Assembly: GCF_003789055.1 (NCBI RefSeq)
Contig: NZ_ML119087.1
Span: 1-64,000 of the forward strand
Origin: Histidinibacterium lentulum
GTDB lineage: Bacteria; Pseudomonadota; Alphaproteobacteria; Rhodobacterales; Rhodobacteraceae
Length of the DNA: 64,000 bases
Direction of reading: 5' to 3'
Positions 6,428-15,437 of this stretch are shown here, piece by piece. Numbering within the stretch: the first letter of the stretch is position 1; every line of letters starts with the position of its first letter. Both the position numbers and the translations under genes were made by a program. The notes under the pieces are model-generated. The model saw nothing but the letters and a program-made list of their open reading frames with translations. It had not been told where the DNA came from and searched no databases.

Positions 6428-9094
6428 ATGGAGGACGCTATCCGCACGACCGAAGATATGGCCCATGCCGAGGCGTCGGCGGATGCGTCCACTGCGGCGC
6501 CCGCCGCCGAACTTGAGGACCCGACCGAACTGCGCCTGCAGCTGCATCGTCACGGCTATCGCCCGGTGCCGGTGCTGGGCGCGCATGTCGCCATGAAGGC
6601 CGCGGGCAAGCGGCCGATGATGAAGGGCTGGGAGACCGTCTGCGCCAGCGCCGACGAGGCCGAGATCGCGCGCTGGACCAAGGCGCAGCGCAACTGCACC
6701 AATACGGGCCTGCTCTGCGGGACGCTGATCGGCATCGACATCGACGTGCTCGATCACCAGCACGCCCACCGGGTGACCTGCATCGCGACCGAGATGCTCG
6801 GCATGACGCCCGCCTGCCGGATCGGGCGCGCGCCGAAGATCCTGCTGACCTTCCGGACGGACGAGCCCTTCGACAAGCTCCAGACGTCCGAGTTCCACAT
6901 GCTCGACGGCACGGTGGCGCGCGTCGAGATCCTGGCGACGGGACAGCAGTTCGTCGCCTTCGGCATCCACCCGGACACGAGGGCGCCCTACTCCTGGCCC
7001 GAATGCTCGCCGCTCGACGTGCCGCTGCATGCGCTGCCGCCGGTCTCCAAGGAGCGGTGCGCGGCGTTCATAGCCGCGGCCGAGAATTATCTGCGCAAGG
7101 TCGGCGGCTACAGCACCGCCGATCGCCGCGAGATCGAGCGCGAGGGGCGCAAGGCCGCGGGGCTCAAGCGGAACCAGGCGCCGTCGCGCGAACTGGTCGA
7201 GGAGGCCGTCGCCCACATCCCCAACGACGAGCTCCCCTATGACGACTGGATCAAGGTCGGACTCGCGCTCTACGCCGCGCTCGGACCGGACGGTCGCGAC
7301 CTCTGGGAGAGCTGGTCAGCGCGGGCCGACAAGAACGATCCCGAATACACCGCCGAGAAGTGGGACAGCTTCTCGTCCGTGCGCAGCGTGACCGTGGGCA
7401 CGCTGTTCTGGCTGGCACGGCAGAACGGCTGGCGCGCGGAGCGGGTGGAGCGGGTGCGAACCTCGCGCGCTCGTAGTCCAGACGGCCAAGGTGCCGACGA
7501 TGACGACGGAGACGGCCGCCCGGTGATCCGCATCTTTGCTGGCTTCCTGCACCGGGCCGTCGACATGGCCGAGGGCGCGCTTATGCAGGCGGGGCTCGGC
7601 TACTATCAGCGAGGCAGCATGGTGGTGCGCCCGGCGATGGTGCCGGTGGCAGTCTCGGATGGGCGCACGGTCGACGCGCCCCGGCTGGTCGACGTCAAGG
7701 CGCACCACATGGCCGAGGCATTCACCCGCGCGGCGAACTGGAAGCGGTTCGACAAGCGCGAGGGCGAGTGGCTCAGCACCGACTGCCCGCACAGGATCGC
7801 GGAGACGTTCCTGGCGCGCGAGGGCCAGTGGCGCCTGCCGGTGCTGACCGGGATCATCAGCTGCCCGACCCTGCGCGCCGACGGCTCGATCCTGGACCTG
7901 CCGGGCTACGACGCGCAGACCGGGCTGCTGTTCGATCCGCAGGACGTCACGTTCCCGACGCTGCCGCGCGACCCAGACCGGGACATGGCGCTGCGCGCGC
8001 TGGCCTACCTCAAGGACCTGATCTCGACCTTTCCCTTCGTGGCGGAAGGGGATCGCGCGGTGGCGCTCTCTGCCATCCTGACCGCGCTGGTGCGCCGCTC
8101 TCTGCCGACCGCGCCGCTCCACGGCTTCAACGCGCCGACTGCGGGCACAGGAAAGTCCATGCTGGTGGACCTCGCGAGCCTGATCGCCACCGCCCGTCCC
8201 GCACCCGTGATCGCGCAGGGCAAGACCGAGGAGGAAATGGAGAAACGGCTGGGCGCGGCGCTGATCGCGGGCGACGTGTTGATCGCCATCGACAACTGCG
8301 AGGAACCGGTGGGCGGCGAGCTTCTCTGCCAGACCATGACGCAGACGAGCCTCAAGGTCAGGATCCTCGGCAAGTCCGTGAACGCCGAGGTGCCGAGCAA
8401 CGCGGCCATCTTCGCCACCGGGAACAACCTCACCTTCGAGGGCGACATGACCCGCCGCGCGCTCCGCGCCACGCTCGACGCCGGGGTGGAGCGGCCCGAG
8501 CTGCGCGCCTTCGACCGCGATCCCCTCGCCATGGTGACCGAGCGGCGCGGCGACTACGTCTCGGCCGGGCTGACAGTGCTGCGCGCGTTCCATGTCGCCG
8601 GCCGACCGCAGCAGCGCGCGCCGCTCGGCTCCTTCACCGACTGGTCGCGCTGGATCCGCGACGCGCTGATCTGGCTGGGCGAGGCCGATCCCTGCGACAC
8701 GATGGAGGAGTTGCGCGGCGCCGACCCGAAGCTCGAGGCGCTGACCTCGGTCCTGGAAGGCTGGCGCGAGGTGATCGGCCTGCAACCAGCCAACGTCCGC
8801 GACGTGATCGAGCGCGCAACCGAGCAGCGACCGCAGCTCTACGGCCGCGCCGAGTTCGTGCATCCCGAGTTCCGCGAGGCCCTGCTGCGGGTCGCTGGCG
8901 AAGGCGGCGCGATCAACGGCAGGCGGCTCGGCAAGTGGATCGGATCGCACCAGAACCGGATCGTGGGCGGGCTGCGCCTGGTCAACGCGGGCGTGTCGGC
9001 AGGGTTCACGCGCTGGCAGCTGGAGCACGCGGAACCGGGCATCGTGCCGATCAACGACGGTTCTGAAACTCTCCGAAGCCGTGCCGATGCGTGA
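6428..9094 (+). CDS. Bifunctional primase-polymerase / helicase protein
   Basis: 888 residues. The N-terminal Prim-Pol domain (about 30-220) shows the GIDIDV acidic motif near 105. A PriCT-2-like segment (ELPYDDWIKVGLALYAA ... EYTAEKWDSF) lies at about 265-320. The C-terminal helicase-like ATPase has Walker A APTAGTGKS near 572 and a Walker B-like DVLIAIDNCEE near 620, followed by an ATGNN sensor-like motif. Such fusions drive autonomous replication of phages, satellites and plasmids. It is the last gene before the repeat-rich region 9095-9454, a reasonable origin. Intact and full length. Confidence 0.88.
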   Translation: MEDAIRTTEDMAHAEASADASTAAPAAELEDPTELRLQLHRHGYRPVPVLGAHVAMKAAGKRPMMKGWETVCASADEAEIARWTKAQRNCTNTGLLCGTLIGIDIDVLDHQHAHRVTCIATEMLGMTPACRIGRAPKILLTFRTDEPFDKLQTSEFHMLDGTVARVEILATGQQFVAFGIHPDTRAPYSWPECSPLDVPLHALPPVSKERCAAFIAAAENYLRKVGGYSTADRREIEREGRKAAGLKRNQAPSRELVEEAVAHIPNDELPYDDWIKVGLALYAALGPDGRDLWESWSARADKNDPEYTAEKWDSFSSVRSVTVGTLFWLARQNGWRAERVERVRTSRARSPDGQGADDDDGDGRPVIRIFAGFLHRAVDMAEGALMQAGLGYYQRGSMVVRPAMVPVAVSDGRTVDAPRLVDVKAHHMAEAFTRAANWKRFDKREGEWLSTDCPHRIAETFLAREGQWRLPVLTGIISCPTLRADGSILDLPGYDAQTGLLFDPQDVTFPTLPRDPDRDMALRALAYLKDLISTFPFVAEGDRAVALSAILTALVRRSLPTAPLHGFNAPTAGTGKSMLVDLASLIATARPAPVIAQGKTEEEMEKRLGAALIAGDVLIAIDNCEEPVGGELLCQTMTQTSLKVRILGKSVNAEVPSNAAIFATGNNLTFEGDMTRRALRATLDAGVERPELRAFDRDPLAMVTERRGDYVSAGLTVLRAFHVAGRPQQRAPLGSFTDWSRWIRDALIWLGEADPCDTMEELRGADPKLEALTSVLEGWREVIGLQPANVRDVIERATEQRPQLYGRAEFVHPEFREALLRVAGEGGAINGRRLGKWIGSHQNRIVGGLRLVNAGVSAGFTRWQLEHAEPGIVPINDGSETLRSRADA

Positions 9095-9454
9095 CGTTCA
9101 TTCCCGATCCGTCTGGTGGGTTTGGTGGCTTTGGTGGATTTGTCCCGGCCGATATCTGTGTTTGTCGCCCAAAGTGTCAGCGACGTGGAAGGTCGCGACA
9201 CGTGACGCCATGCATCACGCCGCGACGCATGACATGACAGTTTTCAGGAGCGGGCCGAAACAAACCCCTGATCTCCACCAAACCCACCAGACAATTCGTG
9301 AACGGACGGCAACGCTCGGCACGGCCCGCGAAACCTTCAGAATCGCCGTTAGCCATCGGAAACGCCGGATCGCGGGCCGCCAGGCGGTTCCTCCTGGGCA
9401 CATTCGTATGTGGGGACGCGCAGCGCATAAGCCCGCCAGCGTCAGGGGGCGGAA
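9095..9454. other. Repeat-rich non-coding region between primase and terS (candidate ori and/or cos)
   Basis: 360 bp without a credible gene. It contains a perfect 18-bp inverted repeat (9111-9128 and 9275-9292, gtctggtgggtttggtgg and its complement) about 146 bp apart, extended by a weaker match (tttgt..cggcc). The left arm is followed by a second tttggtgg. Between the arms is a cluster of GCGAC/GACGC and CATGAC-type short repeats (9178-9240). In lambda-like phages cos sits just before terS, and satellite origins lie next to the primase, so either role is plausible. Confidence 0.5.
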
Positions 9455-9964
9455 ATGACTAAACTCGACAGCCACGAGACCAAGACCGCCTTCGCCGCCC
9501 GGGTCGGGCTGACCAAGGGGCGCATTTCGCAGCTGGTGGCCGAGGGGCTGCCGGTGCGCGCGGACGGGCGGATCGACGTGGCCGAGGGGCTGGCCTGGAT
9601 CGAGACGAACCTCGACCCGGCCCGGCGCTACAAGGGCGGCGCGCCCTCTGCCACCGGCCGCACCGCCACGCTGGCCGAGGCGAAGCGGCTGCATGAGATC
9701 GTGAAGGTCCAGCGCGCCCGGCTGGCCTTCGAGCGGGAGCAGGACAAGCTGATCGACGCGGACGAGGCGCGGCGCACGGTCTTCGCGCGCGCCCGTGCCG
9801 AACGCGATGCGCACCTCGCGTGGGTCCAGCGCACGGCGCCCCTGCTGGCTGCCGAGCTCGGCGCCGATCCCCGCGCCACCTTCGCCGCCCTCGACCGGAT
9901 GATGCGCGAGCATCTCGAACACCTGGCCGACCTGCCGCTCGGGAGCCTCAGTGATGGTGCCTGA
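9455..9964 (+). CDS. terS: Terminase small subunit (Nu1-like)
   Basis: 169 residues. N-terminal helix-turn-helix (FAARVGLTKGRISQLVAEGLPV), as in lambda Nu1, then a DGRIDVAEGLAWIETNLD segment and a long helical region (LAEAKRLHEIVKVQRARLAFEREQ) typical of the assembly part of small terminases. Good ribosome site (caggggg) before the ATG. Recognises the packaging site, probably the repeat region directly upstream. Overlaps terL by 11 bp. Confidence 0.85.
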   Translation: MTKLDSHETKTAFAARVGLTKGRISQLVAEGLPVRADGRIDVAEGLAWIETNLDPARRYKGGAPSATGRTATLAEAKRLHEIVKVQRARLAFEREQDKLIDADEARRTVFARARAERDAHLAWVQRTAPLLAAELGADPRATFAALDRMMREHLEHLADLPLGSLSDGA

Positions 9965-11762
9965 CATCGACCTCGCCTGGCGGCGCGGCATCCGCCCGGA
10001 ACCGCCGATCCCGGTCTCGGACTGGGCCGACCGGCATCGCATCCTGCCGCCCACCTCGGCCGAGCCGGGGCGCTGGCGCACCGACCGCACGCCCTACCTG
10101 CGCGCGGTGATGGACGCGCTGTCCACCGCCAGCCCCTACGAGCGGGTCGTGCTGATGAAAGGCGCGCAGACCGGCGGCTCGGAGGCCGGGCTGAACTGGC
10201 TCGGCTACATCATCCAGAACGCGCCCGGCATCGCCATGCTGGTCATGCCCTCGCTCGACATGGTGCGCCGGAACACCACCGTGCGCATCGACCCGCTGAT
10301 CGAGGCGACGCCCGCGCTGCGCGACCTGGTCGCCGCGCCCCGCTCCCGCGACGCCGGGAACAGCCTGTTCCGGAAGTCCTTCCCCGGCGGCCAGCTGGTG
10401 ATGACCGGGGCGAACAGCGCGGTCGGCCTCCGCTCCACGCCCGTACGCTACCTGTTCCTCGACGAGGTGGACGGCTATCCCGGCGACGCCGATGGCGAGG
10501 GCGATCCGGTCGATCTGGCGATCCAGCGCACCGCCACCTTCCGCGGGCGGCGCAAGATCTACATGGTGTCCACGCCGACGCTGAAGGGCCATTCCCGCAT
10601 CGAGGCCGCCTTCGAGCACAGCGACCGGCGCTTCTACCACGTCCCCTGCCTGCATTGCGGCGACATGGCCCCGATCACCTGGGCCCGCATACGCTGGCCC
10701 GAGGGGAAGCGCGACGCAGCCTATCTGGTCTGCGAGGCCTGTGGCGGCATCCACCACGAGCACGAGAAGCCCCGCCTGCTGGCCGCCGGCGAGTGGCGCG
10801 CGACGGCCGAGGGCGACGGCCGCACCGCGGGGTTCCATCTCTCCGCGCTCTATTCCCCGTGGGAGACATGGGCCGAGATCGCCGCCGAGCACGGCCGCGT
10901 CCGCAAGGATCCCGCGCGCCTTCAGGTCTGGGTCAACACCAAGCTGGGCGAGTCCTGGGAGGACCAGGCGGGCGACACCGTTCCCGCCGATCCGCTGATG
11001 GCGCGGCGCGAGGACTGGGGCGAGGCGCTGCCCGCCGCCGTCGCCGTGCTCACCGCAGGCGTCGATGTGCAGGGCGACCGGATCGAGGTACAGATCCTCG
11101 GCTGGGGCCGCGACGAGGAGGCGTGGGTTATCGACTACCGTGTGCTCTGGGGCGACCCGTCAGGCCCGCGGCTGTGGGCCGATCTCGACATGGTGCTGCA
11201 GGCGACCTTCCCGCATCCCGCCGGGCTCGACCTGCCCGTGCGCGCCGCCGCCATCGACACCGGCGGCCACCACACGAAGATGGCCTACGAGTTCTGCCGC
11301 ACCCGACTCGCCCGCCGCATCTGGGCGATCAAGGGCCGCGGCGGGCCCGGCATCCCTGTCTGGCCGCGCCGCCCGACGCGCACCAACAAGGGCAAGATTC
11401 CGCTCTTCATCGTCGGCGTGGATGCCGTGAAGGACGCGGTCTACGCCCGCCTGCGCCTGACCGAACCTGGCCCCGGCGCGATCCATTTCCCCCGCCGTCT
11501 CGACGCCGACTACTTCCGCCAGCTGACCGCCGAGCGCGTCGTCACCCGCTTCGAGCGCGGCCGTCCCATCCGCTCCTGGCAGCCCAAGCGTGACGGCGAA
11601 CGCAACGAGGCCCTCGACACCTTCGTCTACGCCCACGCCGCCCTGCACGGCCTCATCAGCATGGGGCTCAGGCTGAACGAGGAGGTGGAACGGGTGAGTC
11701 CGGCACAGACGCGTAAGGCTGCGGCGGCAGCGGGGGTGATCCGGTCCGCGTGGATGCGATAG
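9954..11762 (+). CDS. terL: Terminase large subunit (GpA family)
   Basis: 602 residues from the ATG at 9954 (gggag 9 bp upstream; a GTG lies 3 bp earlier). The ATPase part shows a Walker A-like VLMKGAQTGGSE near residue 70 and Walker B FLDEVDGYP near 170. A four-cysteine cluster (CLHCGD ... CEACGG) lies at 225-260. The nuclease part begins at GVDVQGDRIEVQILGWG near 370 and ends with a conserved DTFVYAHAA segment. This is the lambda GpA type of motor that cuts and packages DNA. Length is normal and no key motif is missing. Followed not by portal, as in phages, but by a restriction-modification cassette. Confidence 0.92.
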   Translation: MVPDIDLAWRRGIRPEPPIPVSDWADRHRILPPTSAEPGRWRTDRTPYLRAVMDALSTASPYERVVLMKGAQTGGSEAGLNWLGYIIQNAPGIAMLVMPSLDMVRRNTTVRIDPLIEATPALRDLVAAPRSRDAGNSLFRKSFPGGQLVMTGANSAVGLRSTPVRYLFLDEVDGYPGDADGEGDPVDLAIQRTATFRGRRKIYMVSTPTLKGHSRIEAAFEHSDRRFYHVPCLHCGDMAPITWARIRWPEGKRDAAYLVCEACGGIHHEHEKPRLLAAGEWRATAEGDGRTAGFHLSALYSPWETWAEIAAEHGRVRKDPARLQVWVNTKLGESWEDQAGDTVPADPLMARREDWGEALPAAVAVLTAGVDVQGDRIEVQILGWGRDEEAWVIDYRVLWGDPSGPRLWADLDMVLQATFPHPAGLDLPVRAAAIDTGGHHTKMAYEFCRTRLARRIWAIKGRGGPGIPVWPRRPTRTNKGKIPLFIVGVDAVKDAVYARLRLTEPGPGAIHFPRRLDADYFRQLTAERVVTRFERGRPIRSWQPKRDGERNEALDTFVYAHAALHGLISMGLRLNEEVERVSPAQTRKAAAAAGVIRSAWMR

Positions 11763-11934
11763 TGTCTTCGGTGACGCAAGATGTTGAAACGCAGACTGGC
11801 TTCGGATACCAAATAGGGGATACCGAAGGCTCGAGCACGCAGACTCGGGTCACGAACAATTAAAGAACATTTGCGACAATCTGCGCAGTCTCGTGCCAGG
11901 CGGTGTCGCAAAGTTACCGAGGGAGCAGCCATTG

Positions 11935-12966
11935 GTGAAGTGTGTCAGCATCTTTTCTGGAGCAGGAGGTCTCGACGTTGGAGCCAAGAATGCTGGCGCC
12001 AAGATTATGGCATGTGTCGAGAATGACCCCGATGCTGCAGAGACGCTGCGCCTGAACCGCACCAGTATCGACAATCCTGAAATTTTCGCAGTTGACATAC
12101 AGGGTGTCGACTTCACCCAGCTGAGAACAGACGAACCAACGATCCTGATCGGGGGGCCACCGTGTCAGCCTTTTTCGAAGAACGGTTACTGGGTGAAGAA
12201 CGACAACCGGCTCATCGACGAAGATCCACGGAACATGATCGGGCAGTTTCTTCGCGCCGTCTCTGAACTACAGCCATCGGGCTTCATTTTTGAGAACGTC
12301 GAAAGCATTCTGCATCCAACGAATATTGCTACGTTCGAGAGATTTCTTGCCGAGGCTAGAGCTCTTGGATACGCATGCACCGTCTACAGAGCGAACTCGG
12401 CCGACTTTGGCGTTCCGCAAAAGCGAAAGCGCGTATTTGTATTTGGCGTACGGAAGGCTAGAAGCCCGATCCCTCAACCGCACCCAACTCATGGCGACCC
12501 CGCCAAGCCCGAACTAATGAATGGCTTCCAGCCATATACTGGGGTCGGCGCCTTCATCTCGAAATACGCCTCTGACGATTTCCGTGAGCCCCAAGAGGAC
12601 GCCTCTAACGGAAACTACTTCTATGAACTTACTCATGTGCCACCAGGCAAAAACTATATCGCGCTCTCAAAACTGAAGGGCTATGATGGTCGAAAATTCC
12701 GAACTGGTGGACGCTTCTGGAATTTTCTCCATAAGCTACATCCGGAAGAGCCCTCTATAACCATCGCAGCCCAGCCGGGTCCTTGGGTGGGCCCATTTCA
12801 CTGGGATAACCGCCGCCTTCGCGTTCCTGAAGTCGCAGCCATTCAAACATTTCCAGAGGGCTACAAGTTCTTTGGGAACCGCAGGTCGGTCCAGAAGCAG
12901 ATCGGCAACGCCGTACCGTGTTTGCTGGGCGAGAAGATGGTGGCGCACCTGATTGAGTATTTGTAA
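11935..12966 (+). CDS. DNA (cytosine-5)-methyltransferase
   Basis: 343 residues from GTG 11935 (gagggag 9 bp upstream); the frame is open to a GTG at 11893 that lacks a ribosome site. C5-methylase motifs in order: I (FSGAGGLDVG), IV (GGPPCQPFSKNGYW, catalytic Cys), VI (ENVES), VIII (QKRKRVFVFG) and X (QIGNAVPCLLGEKM). It methylates one base of a recognition site to protect it from the adjacent HNH nuclease. The stop and next start overlap by one base. Base composition is clearly more AT-rich than in the flanking head genes, suggesting separate acquisition. Confidence 0.9.
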   Translation: MKCVSIFSGAGGLDVGAKNAGAKIMACVENDPDAAETLRLNRTSIDNPEIFAVDIQGVDFTQLRTDEPTILIGGPPCQPFSKNGYWVKNDNRLIDEDPRNMIGQFLRAVSELQPSGFIFENVESILHPTNIATFERFLAEARALGYACTVYRANSADFGVPQKRKRVFVFGVRKARSPIPQPHPTHGDPAKPELMNGFQPYTGVGAFISKYASDDFREPQEDASNGNYFYELTHVPPGKNYIALSKLKGYDGRKFRTGGRFWNFLHKLHPEEPSITIAAQPGPWVGPFHWDNRRLRVPEVAAIQTFPEGYKFFGNRRSVQKQIGNAVPCLLGEKMVAHLIEYL

Positions 12967-13985
12967 TGGCGCTTGACCGCAATCTCCTCTTTTACTTTGT
13001 AAGGGACGCGCTCGCGCCCTACTCAGAGAATTTCCGCATTATTGACCGACAGAATCCGGTGCAAATGACGCTCAATGGGGCTCGTTATTCCGCACACGTT
13101 TCTTACGTTCATGACTCGGGAAACGCTCGTGACAATGATGATGAGGTACGAATTCAGCTAGGGCGTGGGATCATTGAGGAGCAAAGGGCGAGGCAAGCGC
13201 GAGGAGACCGCGTTGCCTTTATCGGTTTCTTCGATACTGGCGACACATTTGTGGCATGGGATCCGCGACACGTATTCTCCCTACAAGCAAGGACTGTCGT
13301 GTCGGTCTACGCGCGGCAATCCCAGAGAGTGTCGGTATCAACGCAACAAGCAGCGGTGCATCAATTCATGGCACGGCAGCTTGGCGAACAGAGTTTTGCA
13401 ATCGCGCTGCCCGCATCGGCACTGGGATTCTATCTTGAGAATGTCGAGCACTTTCATGCTCTGCGCAGTGAACATGCGATCGTCAATCTCGTCGGACGGC
13501 ATACGGAAACCTTCGCTGATGCCGGCTTAGGTGCAAGCGGTGAAATTGAAGTCGATGAAGCCGGGGAACGCGAGAAATTCACGTTTGAGCGCACCGCATA
13601 TCCGAGGGATCCGAGGTTCAAGAAGTGGGTTCTTGAAGCGTACGGGCAAACATGTTGTGTCTGTGATCGCCAGCTGGCGATCGTCCAGGCAGCGCACATC
13701 ATTCCTCACTCAGTTGAGGGCTCGCCAAATCATGTAACAAATGGGCTCGCACTGTGTATTGAGCACCATCGGCTTTATGATGATGCGCTTCTGTTGCCTG
13801 GCCCGGGGTATCGCCTTGTCTTCAACACTGACCGAGCAGAATACCTACGCCAGACGAACCAAGACAAAGGCATCGGGGAGATAAGGAACTTACATGAACG
13901 ACCTTTCGCCGTCCCGACCGATCCGGCACGACGTCCACGAAACGACTACCTGCAGCGTGGGCTCGACATCCGTATGGGCGCTTGA
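12966..13985 (+). CDS. HNH endonuclease, probable restriction enzyme
   Basis: 339 residues. The N-terminal 220 residues are a domain I do not recognise, presumably sequence recognition. The C-terminal HNH nuclease shows CCVCDRQLAIVQAAHIIPHS, then NHVTNGLALCIEHHRLYD with the His, Asn and His of the fold and its Cys pair. Sandwiched between and overlapping two methyltransferase genes (1 bp with the upstream gene, 92 bp with the downstream gene), it is almost certainly the nuclease of a type II-like system. AT-richer than the island backbone. Recognition sequence cannot be predicted. Confidence 0.82.
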   Translation: MALDRNLLFYFVRDALAPYSENFRIIDRQNPVQMTLNGARYSAHVSYVHDSGNARDNDDEVRIQLGRGIIEEQRARQARGDRVAFIGFFDTGDTFVAWDPRHVFSLQARTVVSVYARQSQRVSVSTQQAAVHQFMARQLGEQSFAIALPASALGFYLENVEHFHALRSEHAIVNLVGRHTETFADAGLGASGEIEVDEAGEREKFTFERTAYPRDPRFKKWVLEAYGQTCCVCDRQLAIVQAAHIIPHSVEGSPNHVTNGLALCIEHHRLYDDALLLPGPGYRLVFNTDRAEYLRQTNQDKGIGEIRNLHERPFAVPTDPARRPRNDYLQRGLDIRMGA

Positions 13986-15336
13986 CGCTCAAGTGGCTGT
14001 CTCGGCCGCCGAGACAGCGGAAGCTGAACTCTCATACTCGTCGGAATGTAAGTCCGAGAGCAAACGAAAGCTGGCTGGAGCATACTACACTCCCGCCGAT
14101 GTTGCCGATCATTTCTGGCAGATTTTCTTCGACCGCCGAAACATCACAAGTTCTCTTTCAGCGCAGAACCTTATCGAAGGCGCCCACTTCGTTGAGCCAT
14201 CCGCTGGCGCGGGAGCGCTGTTCTTCTCGCTAATCAAGGGGCTGATTAATCAAGGACTATCGCCGCAAATCGTTCGCTTGATTAACGCAGACCTAGTAGA
14301 CATAAACCAACAAGCACTCGAATTTATTCGAGATAAAATTGAGACTCTGGAGCAGCGCTGGGACATAAAGTTCGATCGAGTAAGGCTAATCCATGGGGAT
14401 TTTCGGTCCTATGAGTTTCCTGCCACAGATCGGCCTGGTGTGTTTTTTGGAAATCCGCCCTTCGTGGCGAATCAGAAAGGTTCGTCTAAATGGAAGAATC
14501 TCTATGCGGATTTTATTGAGCGCTCCTTGGAGCTGTCGCGCAAACCCGCTCATCTACACTTCATTGTCCCCCTATCGATAGCTTTCAGTCGAGACTACAG
14601 CGCGCTGCGGTCACGCATGCAGAGGCTCAAATCGGAGATATCGATATCAAATTATGACAACATCCCAGATACTTTGTTCAAGTCCGGCAAGCCCAAGCAT
14701 ACAAATACGAACAAGGCGAATAGCCAACGATGCTCAATTCTTAGCGTTGCCCCTGCGAGAACACCGAGAGTTTATGCTTCGGCACTTCAGAGATGGAGTA
14801 AGGGGGAGCGAACGAGCCTTCTCTGCTCCATTCCAACGTTCTATGATGTCACTGACTATCGCCTTGATGATCAAATTCCGCGACCCGCCAATCAATTGAT
14901 AGCTGATTATCTCCGGGCGAGTATCGAAGAGAAGCGGCTTGGATCGCTAATTTGTAGCGCGTCACGGTACCGCCTCGCAATTGGATCAGTCGCGCGGAAC
15001 TATATTGGCTTTCGCGACGAACTTGATGGGAGCAGCAATGTCCTAGGCTTCGGTAGCGAGAAAGACTTCCTCACTGCTCTAGGGGTTCTCTCTTCCCGTC
15101 TGTTTTTCGATTACTGGCTGACGGTGGGTGACGGTTTTCATCTGACCAAGTCGACGATTCTCAATTTCCCACTGGCTCAGTACGTTGAAGAAGAGCTGCA
15201 GCGACTGCAGCCTGAGGTTCGTAAGATGTGGAGGAATCGTAATAACTTTGAGAAAGCGAAATTGAATAACGGCCGGCAAACTAGGTCATTTGACTTTTCG
15301 GCGGTAGCGCCTAGCCTTTATGTGAATGGGCGCTAA
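13894..15336 (+). CDS. N6-adenine DNA methyltransferase
   Basis: 480 residues. SAM-binding motif I VEPSAGAGALF near 105 and the catalytic NPPF (GNPPFVANQKGSSKW) near 187, with a KLAGAYYTPADVADHF entry motif typical of Eco57I/TaqI-like gamma-type methylases. The C-terminal half probably recognises DNA. Start ATG 13894 lies inside the HNH gene with aaggaa 6 bp upstream; the 92-bp overlap is long but the alternative starts are worse. It may protect the second strand of an asymmetric site, or be a solitary methylase. AT-rich like the two upstream genes. Confidence 0.85.
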   Translation: MNDLSPSRPIRHDVHETTTCSVGSTSVWALDAQVAVSAAETAEAELSYSSECKSESKRKLAGAYYTPADVADHFWQIFFDRRNITSSLSAQNLIEGAHFVEPSAGAGALFFSLIKGLINQGLSPQIVRLINADLVDINQQALEFIRDKIETLEQRWDIKFDRVRLIHGDFRSYEFPATDRPGVFFGNPPFVANQKGSSKWKNLYADFIERSLELSRKPAHLHFIVPLSIAFSRDYSALRSRMQRLKSEISISNYDNIPDTLFKSGKPKHTNTNKANSQRCSILSVAPARTPRVYASALQRWSKGERTSLLCSIPTFYDVTDYRLDDQIPRPANQLIADYLRASIEEKRLGSLICSASRYRLAIGSVARNYIGFRDELDGSSNVLGFGSEKDFLTALGVLSSRLFFDYWLTVGDGFHLTKSTILNFPLAQYVEEELQRLQPEVRKMWRNRNNFEKAKLNNGRQTRSFDFSAVAPSLYVNGR

Positions 15337-15437
15337 TCTCGCGCGTGGTCTCCGCCTTCTCCGCTCCCCCGATGGGCTGCACATTTCCCAAACATTCCCA
15401 ATAGCTTGAGGCTTCGCTTCGGGCGATTCTCTCGCCC

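Noticed and set aside
9081-9458. A 125-residue frame between primase and terS
   Set aside because: It has tryptophan/glycine-repeat codons from the tttggtgg units and no family; better explained as a non-coding repeat region.
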